Shown here: positions 1 to 8,276 of the stretch, piece by piece
How positions within the stretch are numbered: the stretch's first letter is position 1
Layout: the number at the start of each line of letters is the position of its first letter
Origin: Sulfitobacter faviae
Lineage (GTDB): Bacteria > Pseudomonadota > Alphaproteobacteria > Rhodobacterales > Rhodobacteraceae
NCBI RefSeq assembly: GCF_029870955.1
Contig: NZ_PGFQ01000001.1
Coordinates: 62,001-126,000, forward strand
DNA: 64,000 nt
Reading direction: 5' to 3'
Notes under the pieces: generated by a model
Database searches by the model: none
Told to the model about the DNA's origin: nothing
Seen by the model: the letters and a program-made list of their open reading frames with translations, nothing else
Program-made: the position numbers and the translations under genes

Positions 1-423
1 TGCCGAGGATGACAGCCTGAACGTGCGCGTCAGCCGCAAGCCCCCGCAGCAGGTCATGGCCGCCCCCAGCAACAGTACCAAGCCGCCCCGGCGCCCGCCG
101 CCGCCCCGGCGCCCGCCGCCGCCCCGGCGCCCGCCGCTGCCGCCCCCGCTGCTCCGGCCCCTGCTGCCGACGCCGATCCGGCTGATCACCCCGGCGCCGT
201 GACCTCGCCCATGGTCGGCACCGTGTATCTTCAGGCCGAGCCGGGCGCGCCGGCGTTCATCTCCGTGGGGGCCTCGGTCTCCGAAGGTGACACGCTTCTG
301 ATCGTCGAGGCGATGAAGACCATGAACCACATCCCCGCCCCCCGCGCCGGCACCGTCAAGCGCATCCTCGTCGGCGACGGCGATGCCGTGGAATTCGGCG
401 CGCCGCTGGTGATCCTGGAATAA
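1..423 (+). CDS. accB: Biotin carboxyl carrier protein of acetyl-CoA carboxylase (5' end outside window, frame broken)
   Basis: This is the biotin-carrying subunit of acetyl-CoA carboxylase, which makes malonyl-CoA for fatty-acid synthesis. The biotinyl domain is clear: the motif [10 protein letters not shown] holds the acceptor lysine in the canonical EAMK context near position 310-330. It is preceded by a Pro/Ala-rich flexible linker made of near-identical AAPAP repeats (about 81-160). The N-terminal part ([21 protein letters not shown]) reads in frame 2, while the linker and biotinyl domain read in frame 1. One added C in the five-C run at 63-67 joins them. accC follows 9 bases downstream, the usual accBC operon. 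The start lies upstream of the window. The function is secure; the frame break is probably an assembly error. Confidence 0.93.
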
Positions 424-432
424 GGGCCGGAC

Positions 433-1785
433 ATGTTCAGCAAAATCCTAGTCGCCAACCGGGGAGAGATCGCGCTGCGCGTCATCCGCGCGGCCCGCGA
501 GATGGGCATCCAGACCGTCGCGGTGCATTCCACCGCCGACAGTGACGCGATGCACGTGCGCATGGCCGACGAATCCGTCTGCATCGGCCCGCCCTCCTCG
601 ACCCAATCCTACCTCTCGATCCCCGCCATCATCGCGGCCTGCGAGATCACCGGCGCCGAGGCGATCCACCCCGGCTACGGCTTCCTGTCCGAGAACGCGA
701 ATTTCGTGCAGGTGATCGAGGATCACGGGCTCACCTTCATCGGCCCCACCGCCGAGCATATCCGCGTCATGGGCGACAAGATCACCGCCAAGGACACGAT
801 GAAAAAGCTCGGCGTGCCCTGCGTGCCCGGCTCCGACGGCGGCGTGACCTCGCTGGAAGACGCCAAGCGCATCGGTGAGGAAATCGGCTATCCGGTCATC
901 ATCAAGGCGACCGCCGGTGGCGGCGGCAAGGGCATGAAAGTGGCCCAGACCGCAGCCGACATGGAGAAAGCCTTCCAGACCGCGCGGGCCGAGGGCAAGT
1001 CAAACTTCGGCAACGACGAAGTCTACATAGAGAAATACCTCACCACGCCGCGCCACATCGAAATTCAGGTCTTTGGCGACGGCAAGGGCAATGCCGTGCA
1101 TCTGGGCGAGCGGGACTGTTCGCTGCAGCGCCGCCACCAAAAGGTCTTCGAAGAGGCCCCCGGCCCGTCGATCACCGCCGAGGAACGCGCCCGCATCGGC
1201 AAGACCTGCGCCGACGCCGTGGCCAACATCAACTACATCGGTGCCGGCACGATCGAGTTCCTTTACGAGAACGGCGAGTTCTACTTCATCGAGATGAACA
1301 CCCGTCTGCAGGTGGAACACCCGGTGACCGAAGCGATCTTTGGCGTCGATCTGGTGCGCGAGCAGATTCGCGTGGCCGAAGGCCTGCCGATGTCCTTCAC
1401 GCAAGATGATTTGCAGATCAACGGCCATGCCATCGAGGTGCGCATCAACGCCGAGAAACTGCCGAATTTCGCGCCCTGCCCGGGCAAGATTACGCAGTAT
1501 CACGCCCCCGGCGGGCTTGGCGTGCGGATGGATTCGGCGCTGTATGACGGCTATTCGATCCCGCCCTTCTACGACAGTCTGATCGGCAAGCTCATCGTGC
1601 ATGGCCGCGACCGTCCCGAGGCGCTGGCCCGTCTGGGGCGCGCTCTGGGTGAGTTGATCGTGGACGGTGTCGATACCACCGTGCCACTCTTCCACGCCCT
1701 GCTGGCCGAAGAAGACATCCAATCGGGCGGCTACAACATCCACTGGCTTGAGCATTGGCTGGAAACCAACCTCGGCGACGGCTGA
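433..1785 (+). CDS. accC: Acetyl-CoA carboxylase biotin carboxylase subunit
   Basis: AccC carboxylates biotin on AccB using ATP and bicarbonate, the first half-reaction of acetyl-CoA carboxylase. At 450 residues it has the normal family length. Visible motifs are the N-terminal [30 protein letters not shown] (about residues 78-88), the ATP-grasp glycine loop GGGGKGMK (about 161-168) and [14 protein letters not shown] (about 287-300), which holds the catalytic and metal-binding residues. It lies directly after accB, and aat begins 6 bases after its stop, so the three are probably co-transcribed. No anomaly is seen. Confidence 0.97.
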   Translation: MFSKILVANRGEIALRVIRAAREMGIQTVAVHSTADSDAMHVRMADESVCIGPPSSTQSYLSIPAIIAACEITGAEAIHPGYGFLSENANFVQVIEDHGLTFIGPTAEHIRVMGDKITAKDTMKKLGVPCVPGSDGGVTSLEDAKRIGEEIGYPVIIKATAGGGGKGMKVAQTAADMEKAFQTARAEGKSNFGNDEVYIEKYLTTPRHIEIQVFGDGKGNAVHLGERDCSLQRRHQKVFEEAPGPSITAEERARIGKTCADAVANINYIGAGTIEFLYENGEFYFIEMNTRLQVEHPVTEAIFGVDLVREQIRVAEGLPMSFTQDDLQINGHAIEVRINAEKLPNFAPCPGKITQYHAPGGLGVRMDSALYDGYSIPPFYDSLIGKLIVHGRDRPEALARLGRALGELIVDGVDTTVPLFHALLAEEDIQSGGYNIHWLEHWLETNLGDG

Positions 1786-1791
1786 CATGAC

Positions 1792-2427
1792 ATGTCGGAT
1801 CTGACGCCCGAGATCCTGCTCCACGGCTATTCCATCGGGATTTTCCCCATGGCGGAACACCGCGACGACCCGGAAATTTTCTGGGTCGATCCGCGGCGCC
1901 GTGGGGTGATGCCGCTCAATGGTTTCCACATCTCACGCTCTCTGGCCCGCGCCATTCGGCGCAGCCCCTTTCACCATACGATCAACCGTGATTTCCAAGC
2001 TGTCGTGGCCGGTTGCGCCGACCGCGAAGACACATGGATCAATGCCGAGATCACCGCACTTTACACCGCACTGCACCGCGCGGGCTATGCCCATTCGCTT
2101 GAGGTTTGGGACGGTGACGCGCTGGTGGGCGGCGTCTACGGAGTGACGCTTGGGCGCGCGTTCTTTGGCGAAAGCATGTTTTCGCGCCGGACCAATGCGT
2201 CAAAAATGGCGCTGGCGGCGCTGGTAGATCGGCTGCGCCGCGCGGGGTTCACCCTGTTCGATACGCAGTTTCTCACCGATCACCTCGCCTCTCTCGGGGC
2301 GGTGGAGATTTCGCGGGCAGAATATCACGCGCAGCTCGATGTGGCGAAACGCGGCAATGCGCGGTTCAACGCGCCTGAGTTGGACAGCCTTCAGGACGTG
2401 CTGCAGCGCATGACCCAGATGTCATAG
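1792..2427 (+). CDS. aat: Leucyl/phenylalanyl-tRNA-protein transferase
   Basis: Aat transfers Leu or Phe from aminoacyl-tRNA to proteins with an N-terminal Arg or Lys, marking them for the ClpS/ClpAP N-end-rule pathway. The 211-residue product has the family signatures GIFPMAE near the N terminus, [10 protein letters not shown], and [14 protein letters not shown] around residue 124, and it ends at the usual length. It starts 6 bases after accC; the chosen ATG is the second of two close ATGs and is the one in frame. Its 3' end overlaps, tail to tail, the DUF2155 gene on the other strand by about 37 bases. The accB-accC-aat-DUF2155 order is common in Rhodobacteraceae. Confidence 0.95.
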   Translation: MSDLTPEILLHGYSIGIFPMAEHRDDPEIFWVDPRRRGVMPLNGFHISRSLARAIRRSPFHHTINRDFQAVVAGCADREDTWINAEITALYTALHRAGYAHSLEVWDGDALVGGVYGVTLGRAFFGESMFSRRTNASKMALAALVDRLRRAGFTLFDTQFLTDHLASLGAVEISRAEYHAQLDVAKRGNARFNAPELDSLQDVLQRMTQMS

Positions 2428-2752
2428 CGAAAATGCTCCAGCGCGTGCAGCGCGGGGCCGAGGCGATCATCCAACCGGAAAACAAGGCGCTGTTGCTGCC
2501 CTCTTCGGTAATCTCAAGCGCGGCATAGGCATTGGCCGCCGGATCCCCCGCGGGATAGCGGCAATCGACCATGGTGATCTGCAAATTGCCCAAGGTCAGG
2601 CGGTCACCCTTAGCGATCACCAGATCGGTCGTGTCGCCTGAAATCTTGTCCAAGGCACGCAACACGCCGCCCGAGGCACTGGCGACCTGCCCGCCCTCTT
2701 GAGCGTGAAGCGGCGCGGCCAGAACAAGCGCGGCCAAGAGAAGCTTTTTCAT
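2391..2752 (-). CDS. DUF2155 domain periplasmic protein (frame broken)
   Basis: This is a small exported protein of unknown function, about 120 residues when the frame is restored. It opens with a signal peptide ([17 protein letters not shown]), and the DUF2155 signature follows: [29 protein letters not shown] and the hydrophobic [11 protein letters not shown]. The reading frame breaks after SAP at about 2454-2457. One extra base in the GGGG run (CCCC on the coding strand) gives [18 protein letters not shown] and a stop, the typical DUF2155 ending. The span of 362 bases becomes divisible by three with one added base. It lies downstream of NDUFA12 on the same strand. Family membership is firm; the role is unknown. 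Confidence 0.8.
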
Positions 2753-2807
2753 GGGTCCACCCGGATTGCGTGAGCTTTGGGGCCGCGCGAAAGGCGCGGC
2801 CAACCGA

Positions 2808-3191
2808 TCATTCAGGCTGCCAGGCCTCGTAATCCTTACGTTCGACAGGTTCGGCGCGGCGCAGCGACCCGGCGGGGGCATAGGCCATGGCGGTGCCGGT
2901 CCGATTCTCGACATGGGCCTTTTCCCAAGGCTTATGCGCCAGCGGCTTGTCGGTCGGCGGCTCATCCCATGTGCGGTGCAGCCAGCCATGCCAATCGGGG
3001 CTCACGCGGCTCGCCTCGGCCTCACCGTTGAAGATGACCCAGCGTTTGCTGTCATCGGCGTTGCGGTAATAGACGTTGCCCTGCGCGTCTTCGCCCACCT
3101 TGCTGCCCTTGCGCCAAGTGAAAAGCTGGGTGTTCAGCGTCTGGCCGTTCCACCACGTGACACTGCGCAGAAGTGAATTGAGAATGCCCAT
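2808..3191 (-). CDS. NADH:ubiquinone oxidoreductase accessory subunit NDUFA12 family
   Basis: This 127-residue protein is homologous to the complex I accessory subunit NDUFA12 (B17.2), found in alphaproteobacteria and mitochondria. The family pattern is visible: [31 protein letters not shown] [30 protein letters not shown] and a C-terminal [13 protein letters not shown]. It is expected to attach to the peripheral arm of complex I. A Shine-Dalgarno-like GGAG sits about 8 bases before the ATG. It is followed on the same strand by the DUF2155 gene, an arrangement seen repeatedly in Rhodobacteraceae and remote from the nuo operon. Confidence 0.93.
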   Translation of the reverse strand: MGILNSLLRSVTWWNGQTLNTQLFTWRKGSKVGEDAQGNVYYRNADDSKRWVIFNGEAEASRVSPDWHGWLHRTWDEPPTDKPLAHKPWEKAHVENRTGTAMAYAPAGSLRRAEPVERKDYEAWQPE

Positions 3192-3294
3192 TGAGGTCTC
3201 CGTTCCTGTTGCCCGTTATATGCACCATGGAGGCTTTGGCGTCCAGCCTCACCGCGCAGGAGGTTCCACACGCGGCAGGATTCGTCGCCGAAAA

Positions 3295-3662
3295 TCAGCC
3301 CTCTGCCGCCGCGCGCAGAAGAGCCGTGCATTCGATCTCAATCCGGTATTTCGGGTCGATCAGCCCACATTCGATCATCGTTGCGGCGGGTGGATGCGCG
3401 CCGAAGGCCGCGCGTAGAAGGGGCCAGCAGGCTTCGAACTCCGCCGCGTCGGGCAGCATATAGGTAACGCGCACCACATGGGCGAAATCACTTCCTGCCT
3501 CGGCCAAGGCCGCCTCGATCGTTGCTAGTGCCGCCGCGCATTGCGCTGTCACCTCTGCCCCTCACCCACGGTGCCCGAGATATGGACCATGCCTCCCGCC
3601 ACCACAGCGCGGCTGTAGCCGATCTTACCCTCATAGATGCCGCCAGATGAAATGCGCCGCAT
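3295..3662 (-). CDS. RidA (YjgF/YER057c/UK114) family protein (frame broken)
   Basis: This is a RidA-family enamine/imine deaminase-like protein, about 122 residues once joined. The N-terminal piece reads MRRISSGGIYEGKIGYSRAV and HISGTVGEG; the C-terminal piece has VTYMLPDAAEFEACW and the ending IDPKYRIEIECTALL, which carries an Arg at the usual ligand-binding place. The two pieces are joined by adding one base to the CCCC run at 3558-3561, which yields GEGAEVTAQC. A strong ribosome site (GGGGAGG) lies just before the ATG at 3662. Its substrate is unknown; it stands alone between NDUFA12 and clpX. The frame break is probably an assembly error. Confidence 0.78.
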
Positions 3663-3729
3663 AAAACCCTCCCCTGAAACGCAAAAGGGCGGACCAGATG
3701 GCCCGCCCCTATGACTTTGCCTTACGCGC

Positions 3730-4998
3730 TTAGCCCGCGCTGGCTGGTTCTTTGCTTTCACTGTCAGCGTGGATCATCAGCGGCTTGGCCTCGGATGAGA
3801 CGGCCTCTTCGTTGACGACCACTTCGCTCACCGTCTCCAGCCCCGGCAGTTCGAACATCGTGTCGAGCAGGATATCTTCGAGGATGGAGCGCAGGCCCCG
3901 CGCGCCGGTCTTCCGTTCAATTGCGCGTTTGGCGATGGCTTGCAGCGCGTCATCGGTGAAGGTCAGCTGCGTGTCCTCCAATTCGAACAGACGCTGGTAC
4001 TGCTTGACCAGAGCGTTCTTCGGCTCGGTCAGGATGGTGACCAGAGCGTCCTCGTCCAGATCTTCGAGCGTCGCCAGAACCGGCAGACGGCCCACGAATT
4101 CCGGGATCAGACCGAACTTCAGCAGGTCTTCGGGTTCGAGGTCGGTGAAAATCTCACCAATACCGCGGGCGTCATTGTCACGCACATCGGCGCCAAAGCC
4201 CATGGCAGAGCCTTTGCCGCGCTGCGCGATGATCTTGTCGAGACCGGCAAACGCACCGCCGCAGATGAAGAGGATGTTCGTGGTGTCCACCTGCAGGAAC
4301 TCCTGCTGCGGATGCTTGCGCCCGCCCTGCGGCGGCACGGAGGCCACGGTGCCTTCCATCAGCTTCAGCAGCGCCTGCTGCACGCCCTCGCCCGACACGT
4401 CGCGGGTGATCGAGGGGTTTTCCGACTTGCGGGTGATCTTGTCGACCTCGTCGATATAGACGATGCCGCGCTGTGCCCGCTCGACGTTGTATTCCGACGC
4501 CTGCAACAGTTTGAGAATGATGTTCTCCACATCCTCGCCGACATAGCCGGCTTCGGTCAGCGTGGTCGCATCGGCCATGGTGAAGGGCACGTCAAGGATA
4601 CGCGCCAGCGTCTGCGCCAGCAACGTCTTGCCGCAGCCGGTGGGGCCGATCAGCAGGATGTTGGATTTCGCCAGTTCGATATCGCCGCCCTTTTGGGCGT
4701 GGTTCAACCGTTTGTAGTGGTTGTGGACCGCCACCGAGAGCACGCGCTTGGCCATCGCCTGACCGATCACATAGTCGTCCAGCACGCCGCAGATGTCGCG
4801 GGGCGTGGGCACGCCATCGGTCGCCTTGAGGCCCGAGGCTTTGGTCTCTTCTCGGATGATATCCATGCACAGCTCGACGCATTCGTCGCAGATGAACACG
4901 GTCGGCCCCGCAATCAGCTTGCGCACCTCGTGCTGGCTCTTGCCGCAGAAGCTACAGTAGAGCGTATTTTTGCTGTCGTTGCCGGAATTATTCGCCAT
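3730..4998 (-). CDS. clpX: ATP-dependent Clp protease ATP-binding subunit ClpX
   Basis: ClpX is the AAA+ unfoldase that feeds tagged substrates into ClpP. The 422-residue protein carries the N-terminal zinc-binding domain with four cysteines (15, 18, 37, 40), Walker A GPTGCGKT at 118-125, the GYVGEDVE pore loop, Walker [11 protein letters not shown], the RKH-loop region GGRKHP and the sensor-2 GARGLR motif. It ends in a short acidic tail. clpP lies 124 bases upstream on the same strand, with a strong hairpin in the gap at 5079-5113. The ATG is preceded by AAAGG. No anomalies are seen. Confidence 0.98.
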   Translation of the reverse strand: MANNSGNDSKNTLYCSFCGKSQHEVRKLIAGPTVFICDECVELCMDIIREETKASGLKATDGVPTPRDICGVLDDYVIGQAMAKRVLSVAVHNHYKRLNHAQKGGDIELAKSNILLIGPTGCGKTLLAQTLARILDVPFTMADATTLTEAGYVGEDVENIILKLLQASEYNVERAQRGIVYIDEVDKITRKSENPSITRDVSGEGVQQALLKLMEGTVASVPPQGGRKHPQQEFLQVDTTNILFICGGAFAGLDKIIAQRGKGSAMGFGADVRDNDARGIGEIFTDLEPEDLLKFGLIPEFVGRLPVLATLEDLDEDALVTILTEPKNALVKQYQRLFELEDTQLTFTDDALQAIAKRAIERKTGARGLRSILEDILLDTMFELPGLETVSEVVVNEEAVSSEAKPLMIHADSESKEPASAG

Positions 4999-5078
4999 CT
5001 CAAACCTTTCAGGTCTGTCGTGTATGTCCGCCCCAGTCTTGGGGCCGCGAGATTTGGCCTCAAGCTTAGGCCAGTGAC

Positions 5079-5113
5079 CCCGGCGCTACAATCGCAAAAT
5101 ATGCAGCGCCGGG
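5079..5113 (-). terminator. Strong hairpin between clpP and clpX
   Basis: Arms of nine perfectly paired bases (CCCGGCGCT at 5079-5087 and AGCGCCGGG at 5105-5113) flank a 17-base loop, starting 10 bases after the clpP stop. No U-tract follows, so it is more likely a partial attenuator or an mRNA-stabilising structure than a full terminator. A second smaller hairpin (GGCCT/AGGCC, 5056-5072) follows on the way to clpX. Confidence 0.45.
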
Positions 5114-5122
5114 CCCCTTCGA

Positions 5123-5779
5123 TTACTTGTCTTTCTTGTCCTTGCCACCGGCGGCAGCCTCATCGGCCTTGCCACGGCTTTCGACGATCTCATCCAGATG
5201 GCCCCATTCCTTGGCTTCCTCGGGCGTCATCCACAGATCACGGTCGAGCGCTTTTTGAACGGTTTCCAGCGGCTGGCCGGAGTGTTTGACATAGAGCTGA
5301 TACATCCGCTCACGGGTGCGTTCGATGTGCCGCGCCGAGATCAGGATATCTTCGGCCATGCCCTGCGAGCCGCCGGAGGGCTGGTGGATCATCACCTCTG
5401 CATTGGGCAGCGCAAAACGCATGCCCTTCTCGCCGCCGATCGCGATGACCGACCCCATGGAGGCTGCCATACCGCAGATCAGGGTCGAGACCTTGGGCTT
5501 GATATATTGCATCGTGTCGTAGATCGACAGGCCCGCCGTCACCTCGCCACCGGGCGAGTTGATGTACATGCTGATTTCCTTGGAGGGGTTCTCGGCCTCA
5601 AGGTGCAACAGCTGGGCGACGACCAGATGGCTCATCCCGCTGTGGATCGGGCCGTTGACGAAGATGATCCGCTCTTTCAGCAGACGCGAGAAGATGTCGT
5701 AGGACCGCTCGCCCCGGCTGGTTTGCTCAACCACCATCGGGACAAGCGTGTTCATATAGGTGTTGATCGGATCGTTCAT
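5123..5779 (-). CDS. clpP: ATP-dependent Clp protease proteolytic subunit ClpP
   Basis: ClpP is the serine peptidase of the ClpXP machine. From the start at 5779 the protein has 218 residues. The catalytic triad is visible as Ser107 (GMAASMGS), His132 (VMIHQPSGG) and Asp181 ([10 protein letters not shown]), spaced as in E. coli ClpP. The start [20 protein letters not shown] matches family N termini; longer in-frame extensions upstream are unlikely because a promoter-like element lies there. A lysine/aspartate-rich C-terminal tail (GGKDKKDK) extends past the conserved core. clpX follows. A candidate heat-shock promoter is at 5835-5863. Confidence 0.97.
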   Translation of the reverse strand: MNDPINTYMNTLVPMVVEQTSRGERSYDIFSRLLKERIIFVNGPIHSGMSHLVVAQLLHLEAENPSKEISMYINSPGGEVTAGLSIYDTMQYIKPKVSTLICGMAASMGSVIAIGGEKGMRFALPNAEVMIHQPSGGSQGMAEDILISARHIERTRERMYQLYVKHSGQPLETVQKALDRDLWMTPEEAKEWGHLDEIVESRGKADEAAAGGKDKKDK

Positions 5780-5834
5780 GCGTGCCTGCCTCAGTTCCTG
5801 TTCGCGGGACCATACCCGCAAAACTGTTACCCAG

Positions 5835-5863
5835 AGATTAGTCCCCCGGTATGGGGGTTCAAG
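5835..5863 (-). promoter_or_regulatory. Candidate RpoH (sigma-32) promoter of clpP
   Basis: On the minus strand CTTGAA (5863-5858) is followed, 18 bases after CTTG, by CTAATCTCTG, close to the alphaproteobacterial RpoH pattern CTTG-N17/18-CYTATnTnnG (one mismatch). It lies about 55 bases before the clpP ATG. A CCCCC/GGGGG inverted repeat fills the spacer. This is a pattern match only. Confidence 0.4.
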
Positions 5864-5898
5864 GGGGCAGGCACGACAGTCTGCGCTAATCGCGCCGA

Positions 5899-6957
5899 TC
5901 ACTCCGACGCGTCGCGCAGGTAGGCGATCAACGCGTCGATATCCTCGGGCTTGCGCACACCCCGGAACGACATTTTAGTGCCTTTCATGAAGCCCTTAGG
6001 GTCCGCCAGAAAGGCGCTCAACTCATCGTGAGACCAGACCAACCCCTCCGCTGCCGCGGCCTGCATGGCTTTGGAGTAGCGAAAGCCGTCAACCGCGCCC
6101 GCTGGGCCATCCACGATGCCGTTCAGCATCGGCCCGACACGGTTCTTGGCCTTGGCGCCGATCTGGTGGCAGGATTTGCATTTGCGAAATGCCTTCTCCC
6201 CGGCCTTGATCAGCGCGGGATCTGCGGCGGGGGCTTCGGCCACCTCGACCGGCGCGGGGGTCTCTTCGGGGGCAGGCTCCGCCGCGGCTTTGGCCTCTTC
6301 GGCCTTAGCCTCTTCGGCTGCGGCCTTGGCGGCGGTCTCCTCGGGCGTCACGTCCAGCACGGCTGCGCGCATGGTGATCTCGACCGAGGATTTGCAATCG
6401 CTCATGCAGGGCTCTTGCTTGAAGGACGCAAACTCAACCTCCGCCCGGTCATCGGGTTTAAAGGCCGCCTCATTCGGCAGGCGCAGCTTGGCGAAGTTCT
6501 CTGACGAGAGCACGAAATCCTCCTCCACCTCGTCATTGAGATAGAGCAGATAGGCGGTGATCGCATAGACCTCATCATCGCTCAGCGACTGTGCATCGCC
6601 GAAGGGCATCGCCCGGTTCACATAGTCGTAAACCGTTGAAAGATAAGGCCAATAGCTGCCGATCGTTTTGACGGGGCGCATGTCGGTCAGGCTGCCCTGC
6701 CCGCCCGCGAGGACCGGCCAACGGCCCGTGCCCTCGCCAAAGACACCGTGGCAGGAGGCGCATTTCGCGGTGTAAATCTCATCCCCGGTCATCACGTCGC
6801 CACGGCCCTCGGGCAGACCTGTGCCGTCAGGGCGCACGTCGATGTCCCACAGCGCCACTTCCTCGGGGGTGGCGGCGCGGCCGAGGCCTAGAGGCTCGGC
6901 GGCCAGCGGGCTTGCCAGCGCGGTGGTCAGGAGGGCAGCTTTAAGAAATCTCGACAT
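5899..6957 (-). CDS. soxD: Sulfur oxidation c-type cytochrome SoxD
   Basis: SoxD is the diheme cytochrome c partner of SoxC; SoxCD oxidises the protein-bound sulfane sulfur on SoxYZ in the periplasm, a six-electron step. The start [20 protein letters not shown] (ATG at 6957) gives a signal peptide and 352 residues, and overlaps the soxC stop by 17 bases. Two heme sites are seen: CASCH (N-terminal domain) and [17 protein letters not shown] (C-terminal domain), separated by a long Ala/Glu/Pro-rich linker. It is the last gene of this sox operon; clpP follows 120 bases later, so soxEFGH are absent here. Confidence 0.95.
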   Translation of the reverse strand: MSRFLKAALLTTALASPLAAEPLGLGRAATPEEVALWDIDVRPDGTGLPEGRGDVMTGDEIYTAKCASCHGVFGEGTGRWPVLAGGQGSLTDMRPVKTIGSYWPYLSTVYDYVNRAMPFGDAQSLSDDEVYAITAYLLYLNDEVEEDFVLSSENFAKLRLPNEAAFKPDDRAEVEFASFKQEPCMSDCKSSVEITMRAAVLDVTPEETAAKAAAEEAKAEEAKAAAEPAPEETPAPVEVAEAPAADPALIKAGEKAFRKCKSCHQIGAKAKNRVGPMLNGIVDGPAGAVDGFRYSKAMQAAAAEGLVWSHDELSAFLADPKGFMKGTKMSFRGVRKPEDIDALIAYLRDASE

Positions 6958-8203
6958 TTTCGGCCTTTCCGTCCGCATCGACCGCCCAGGTCTGGATGCC
7001 GTTGTTGTGGTAGATCGAATTCTCGCCCCGGACCGCGCGCAGCGCGTGTTTGGTGGGCTGGACGTAGCCGGTGCTGTCATGCGCGCGGCTTTGCAGCAGC
7101 AGGGGTTTGCCGTCCCATTCGAAGTCAAAGTAAAAACGGTGCAACGCCTTGGGCGTGCTCGGCCCGTCCATCCGCGCCTGATGCCAGGTGATGCCGCCAT
7201 CCAGCGTCACATCCACGCGCGGAATCGTACCGCGGCCCGACCACGCAAGGCCGGTCAGAACGGTCGGCCCCGGGCCATGGGTGATCGACGCCTGCGGGCT
7301 GGGACTGGTGATGACCGATTTCGCGTCCATCTCCCAAGTGAAGCGCCGCGCCACGCCATCGGCCATGAGGTCGGTATATTTGCTGGTTTCCTCGCGGTGG
7401 TGCCAAGGCTGGTCGCCGACCTCGAGCCGGCGCAGCCATTTGACCCACATGTTGCCCTCCCAGCCGGGCACGACGAGGCGCACCGGGTAGCCCTGTTCGG
7501 GGCGCAGCGCCTCACCGTTCATCTTGAAGGCCACGAGACAGTCGTCGAGCGCCTTTTCCATCGGGATCGACCGGCTCATCGCCGCGGCATCCGCGCCCTC
7601 GGCCAGAAGCCACTTGCCCTCGGGCTTCACGCCCGCCTCCTCCAGCACCAGCCGCAGCGGCACGCCGGTGTATTGGACGTTGTGGATCATGCCATGGGTA
7701 AACTGGCAGCCATTGAGCTGCGAGCCGCGCCACTCCATCCCGGAGTTGGCCGCGCATTCGAGGAAATAGACATGGTTCTCCCGCGGGAAACGGTGCAGGT
7801 CGTCCATCGTCAGCACCAGCGGTTTGTCGACCAGCCCGTTGATCATCAGCCGGTGCTTGGCCGGGTCGACCTTGGCGACGCCCGAATGGTGCCGCTCGAA
7901 ACACAGCCCGTTGGGCGTGATCGTGCCGTCGAGGTCATGCAGCGGTGTGAAGTTGATCGAGCTCACCGGGTCGGCGGTCAGCCATTCCACGGTGCGGCGT
8001 TTTACGTCCGCCTCATGCGGCGAGGGCATGCCGTAGGGGGCGACGTCGACGCCGTCCCCCAACTCCTGCATCCATGGATGGATCGCAATGCCCGGATCGG
8101 TCTGCGCGGCACTGGCTTGACCCGCCAGCGTCCCCGCGGCCGCCGCCCCTGCCCCCGTCAGAAAGGCACGGCGCGATGGCCCCTTGTGGTTCTCTTCTGT
8201 CAT
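6941..8203 (-). CDS. soxC: Sulfane dehydrogenase molybdoprotein SoxC
   Basis: SoxC is the molybdenum-cofactor subunit of sulfane dehydrogenase, related to sulfite oxidase. The 420-residue protein has a twin-arginine signal (SRRAFLTGAGAAAAGTLAG), the Moco-binding stretch VYFLECAANSGMEW with the cofactor cysteine, and later VRLVVPGWEGNMWVKWL, typical of the family. It is exported folded to the periplasm and works with SoxD, whose gene overlaps its 3' end. The ribosome site GAGGG lies just before the ATG and abuts the long inverted repeat at 8213-8256, so that repeat could influence soxCD expression. Confidence 0.96.
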   Translation of the reverse strand: MTEENHKGPSRRAFLTGAGAAAAGTLAGQASAAQTDPGIAIHPWMQELGDGVDVAPYGMPSPHEADVKRRTVEWLTADPVSSINFTPLHDLDGTITPNGLCFERHHSGVAKVDPAKHRLMINGLVDKPLVLTMDDLHRFPRENHVYFLECAANSGMEWRGSQLNGCQFTHGMIHNVQYTGVPLRLVLEEAGVKPEGKWLLAEGADAAAMSRSIPMEKALDDCLVAFKMNGEALRPEQGYPVRLVVPGWEGNMWVKWLRRLEVGDQPWHHREETSKYTDLMADGVARRFTWEMDAKSVITSPSPQASITHGPGPTVLTGLAWSGRGTIPRVDVTLDGGITWHQARMDGPSTPKALHRFYFDFEWDGKPLLLQSRAHDSTGYVQPTKHALRAVRGENSIYHNNGIQTWAVDADGKAENVEIS

Positions 8204-8212
8204 GTCGTGGCC

Positions 8213-8256
8213 CTCACATATTCAAATTCATTTTATTGAATTTGTATCTATGTGAG
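8213..8256. promoter_or_regulatory. Long AT-rich inverted repeat between soxB and soxC, candidate SoxR operator
   Basis: CTCACATATTCAAATTCA (8213-8230) faces TGAATTTGTATCTATGTGAG (8237-8256) across six bases; the arms pair almost fully apart from a two-base bulge and one mismatch. It contains TCACATATTCAAATT, identical to 13872-13886 in the soxS-soxV gap, and the ATTCA/TGAAT dyad expected of ArsR-family operators. It ends 10 bases before the soxC ATG, so as RNA it could also partly cover the soxC ribosome site. Confidence 0.5.
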
Positions 8257-8276
8257 AACCCCTATTCTCATTTTTC

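Noticed and set aside
5842..5856. CCCCC/GGGGG repeat after soxD as a sox terminator
   Set aside because: The stem is only five base pairs and no U-tract follows on the minus strand; it fits better inside the clpP promoter spacer.
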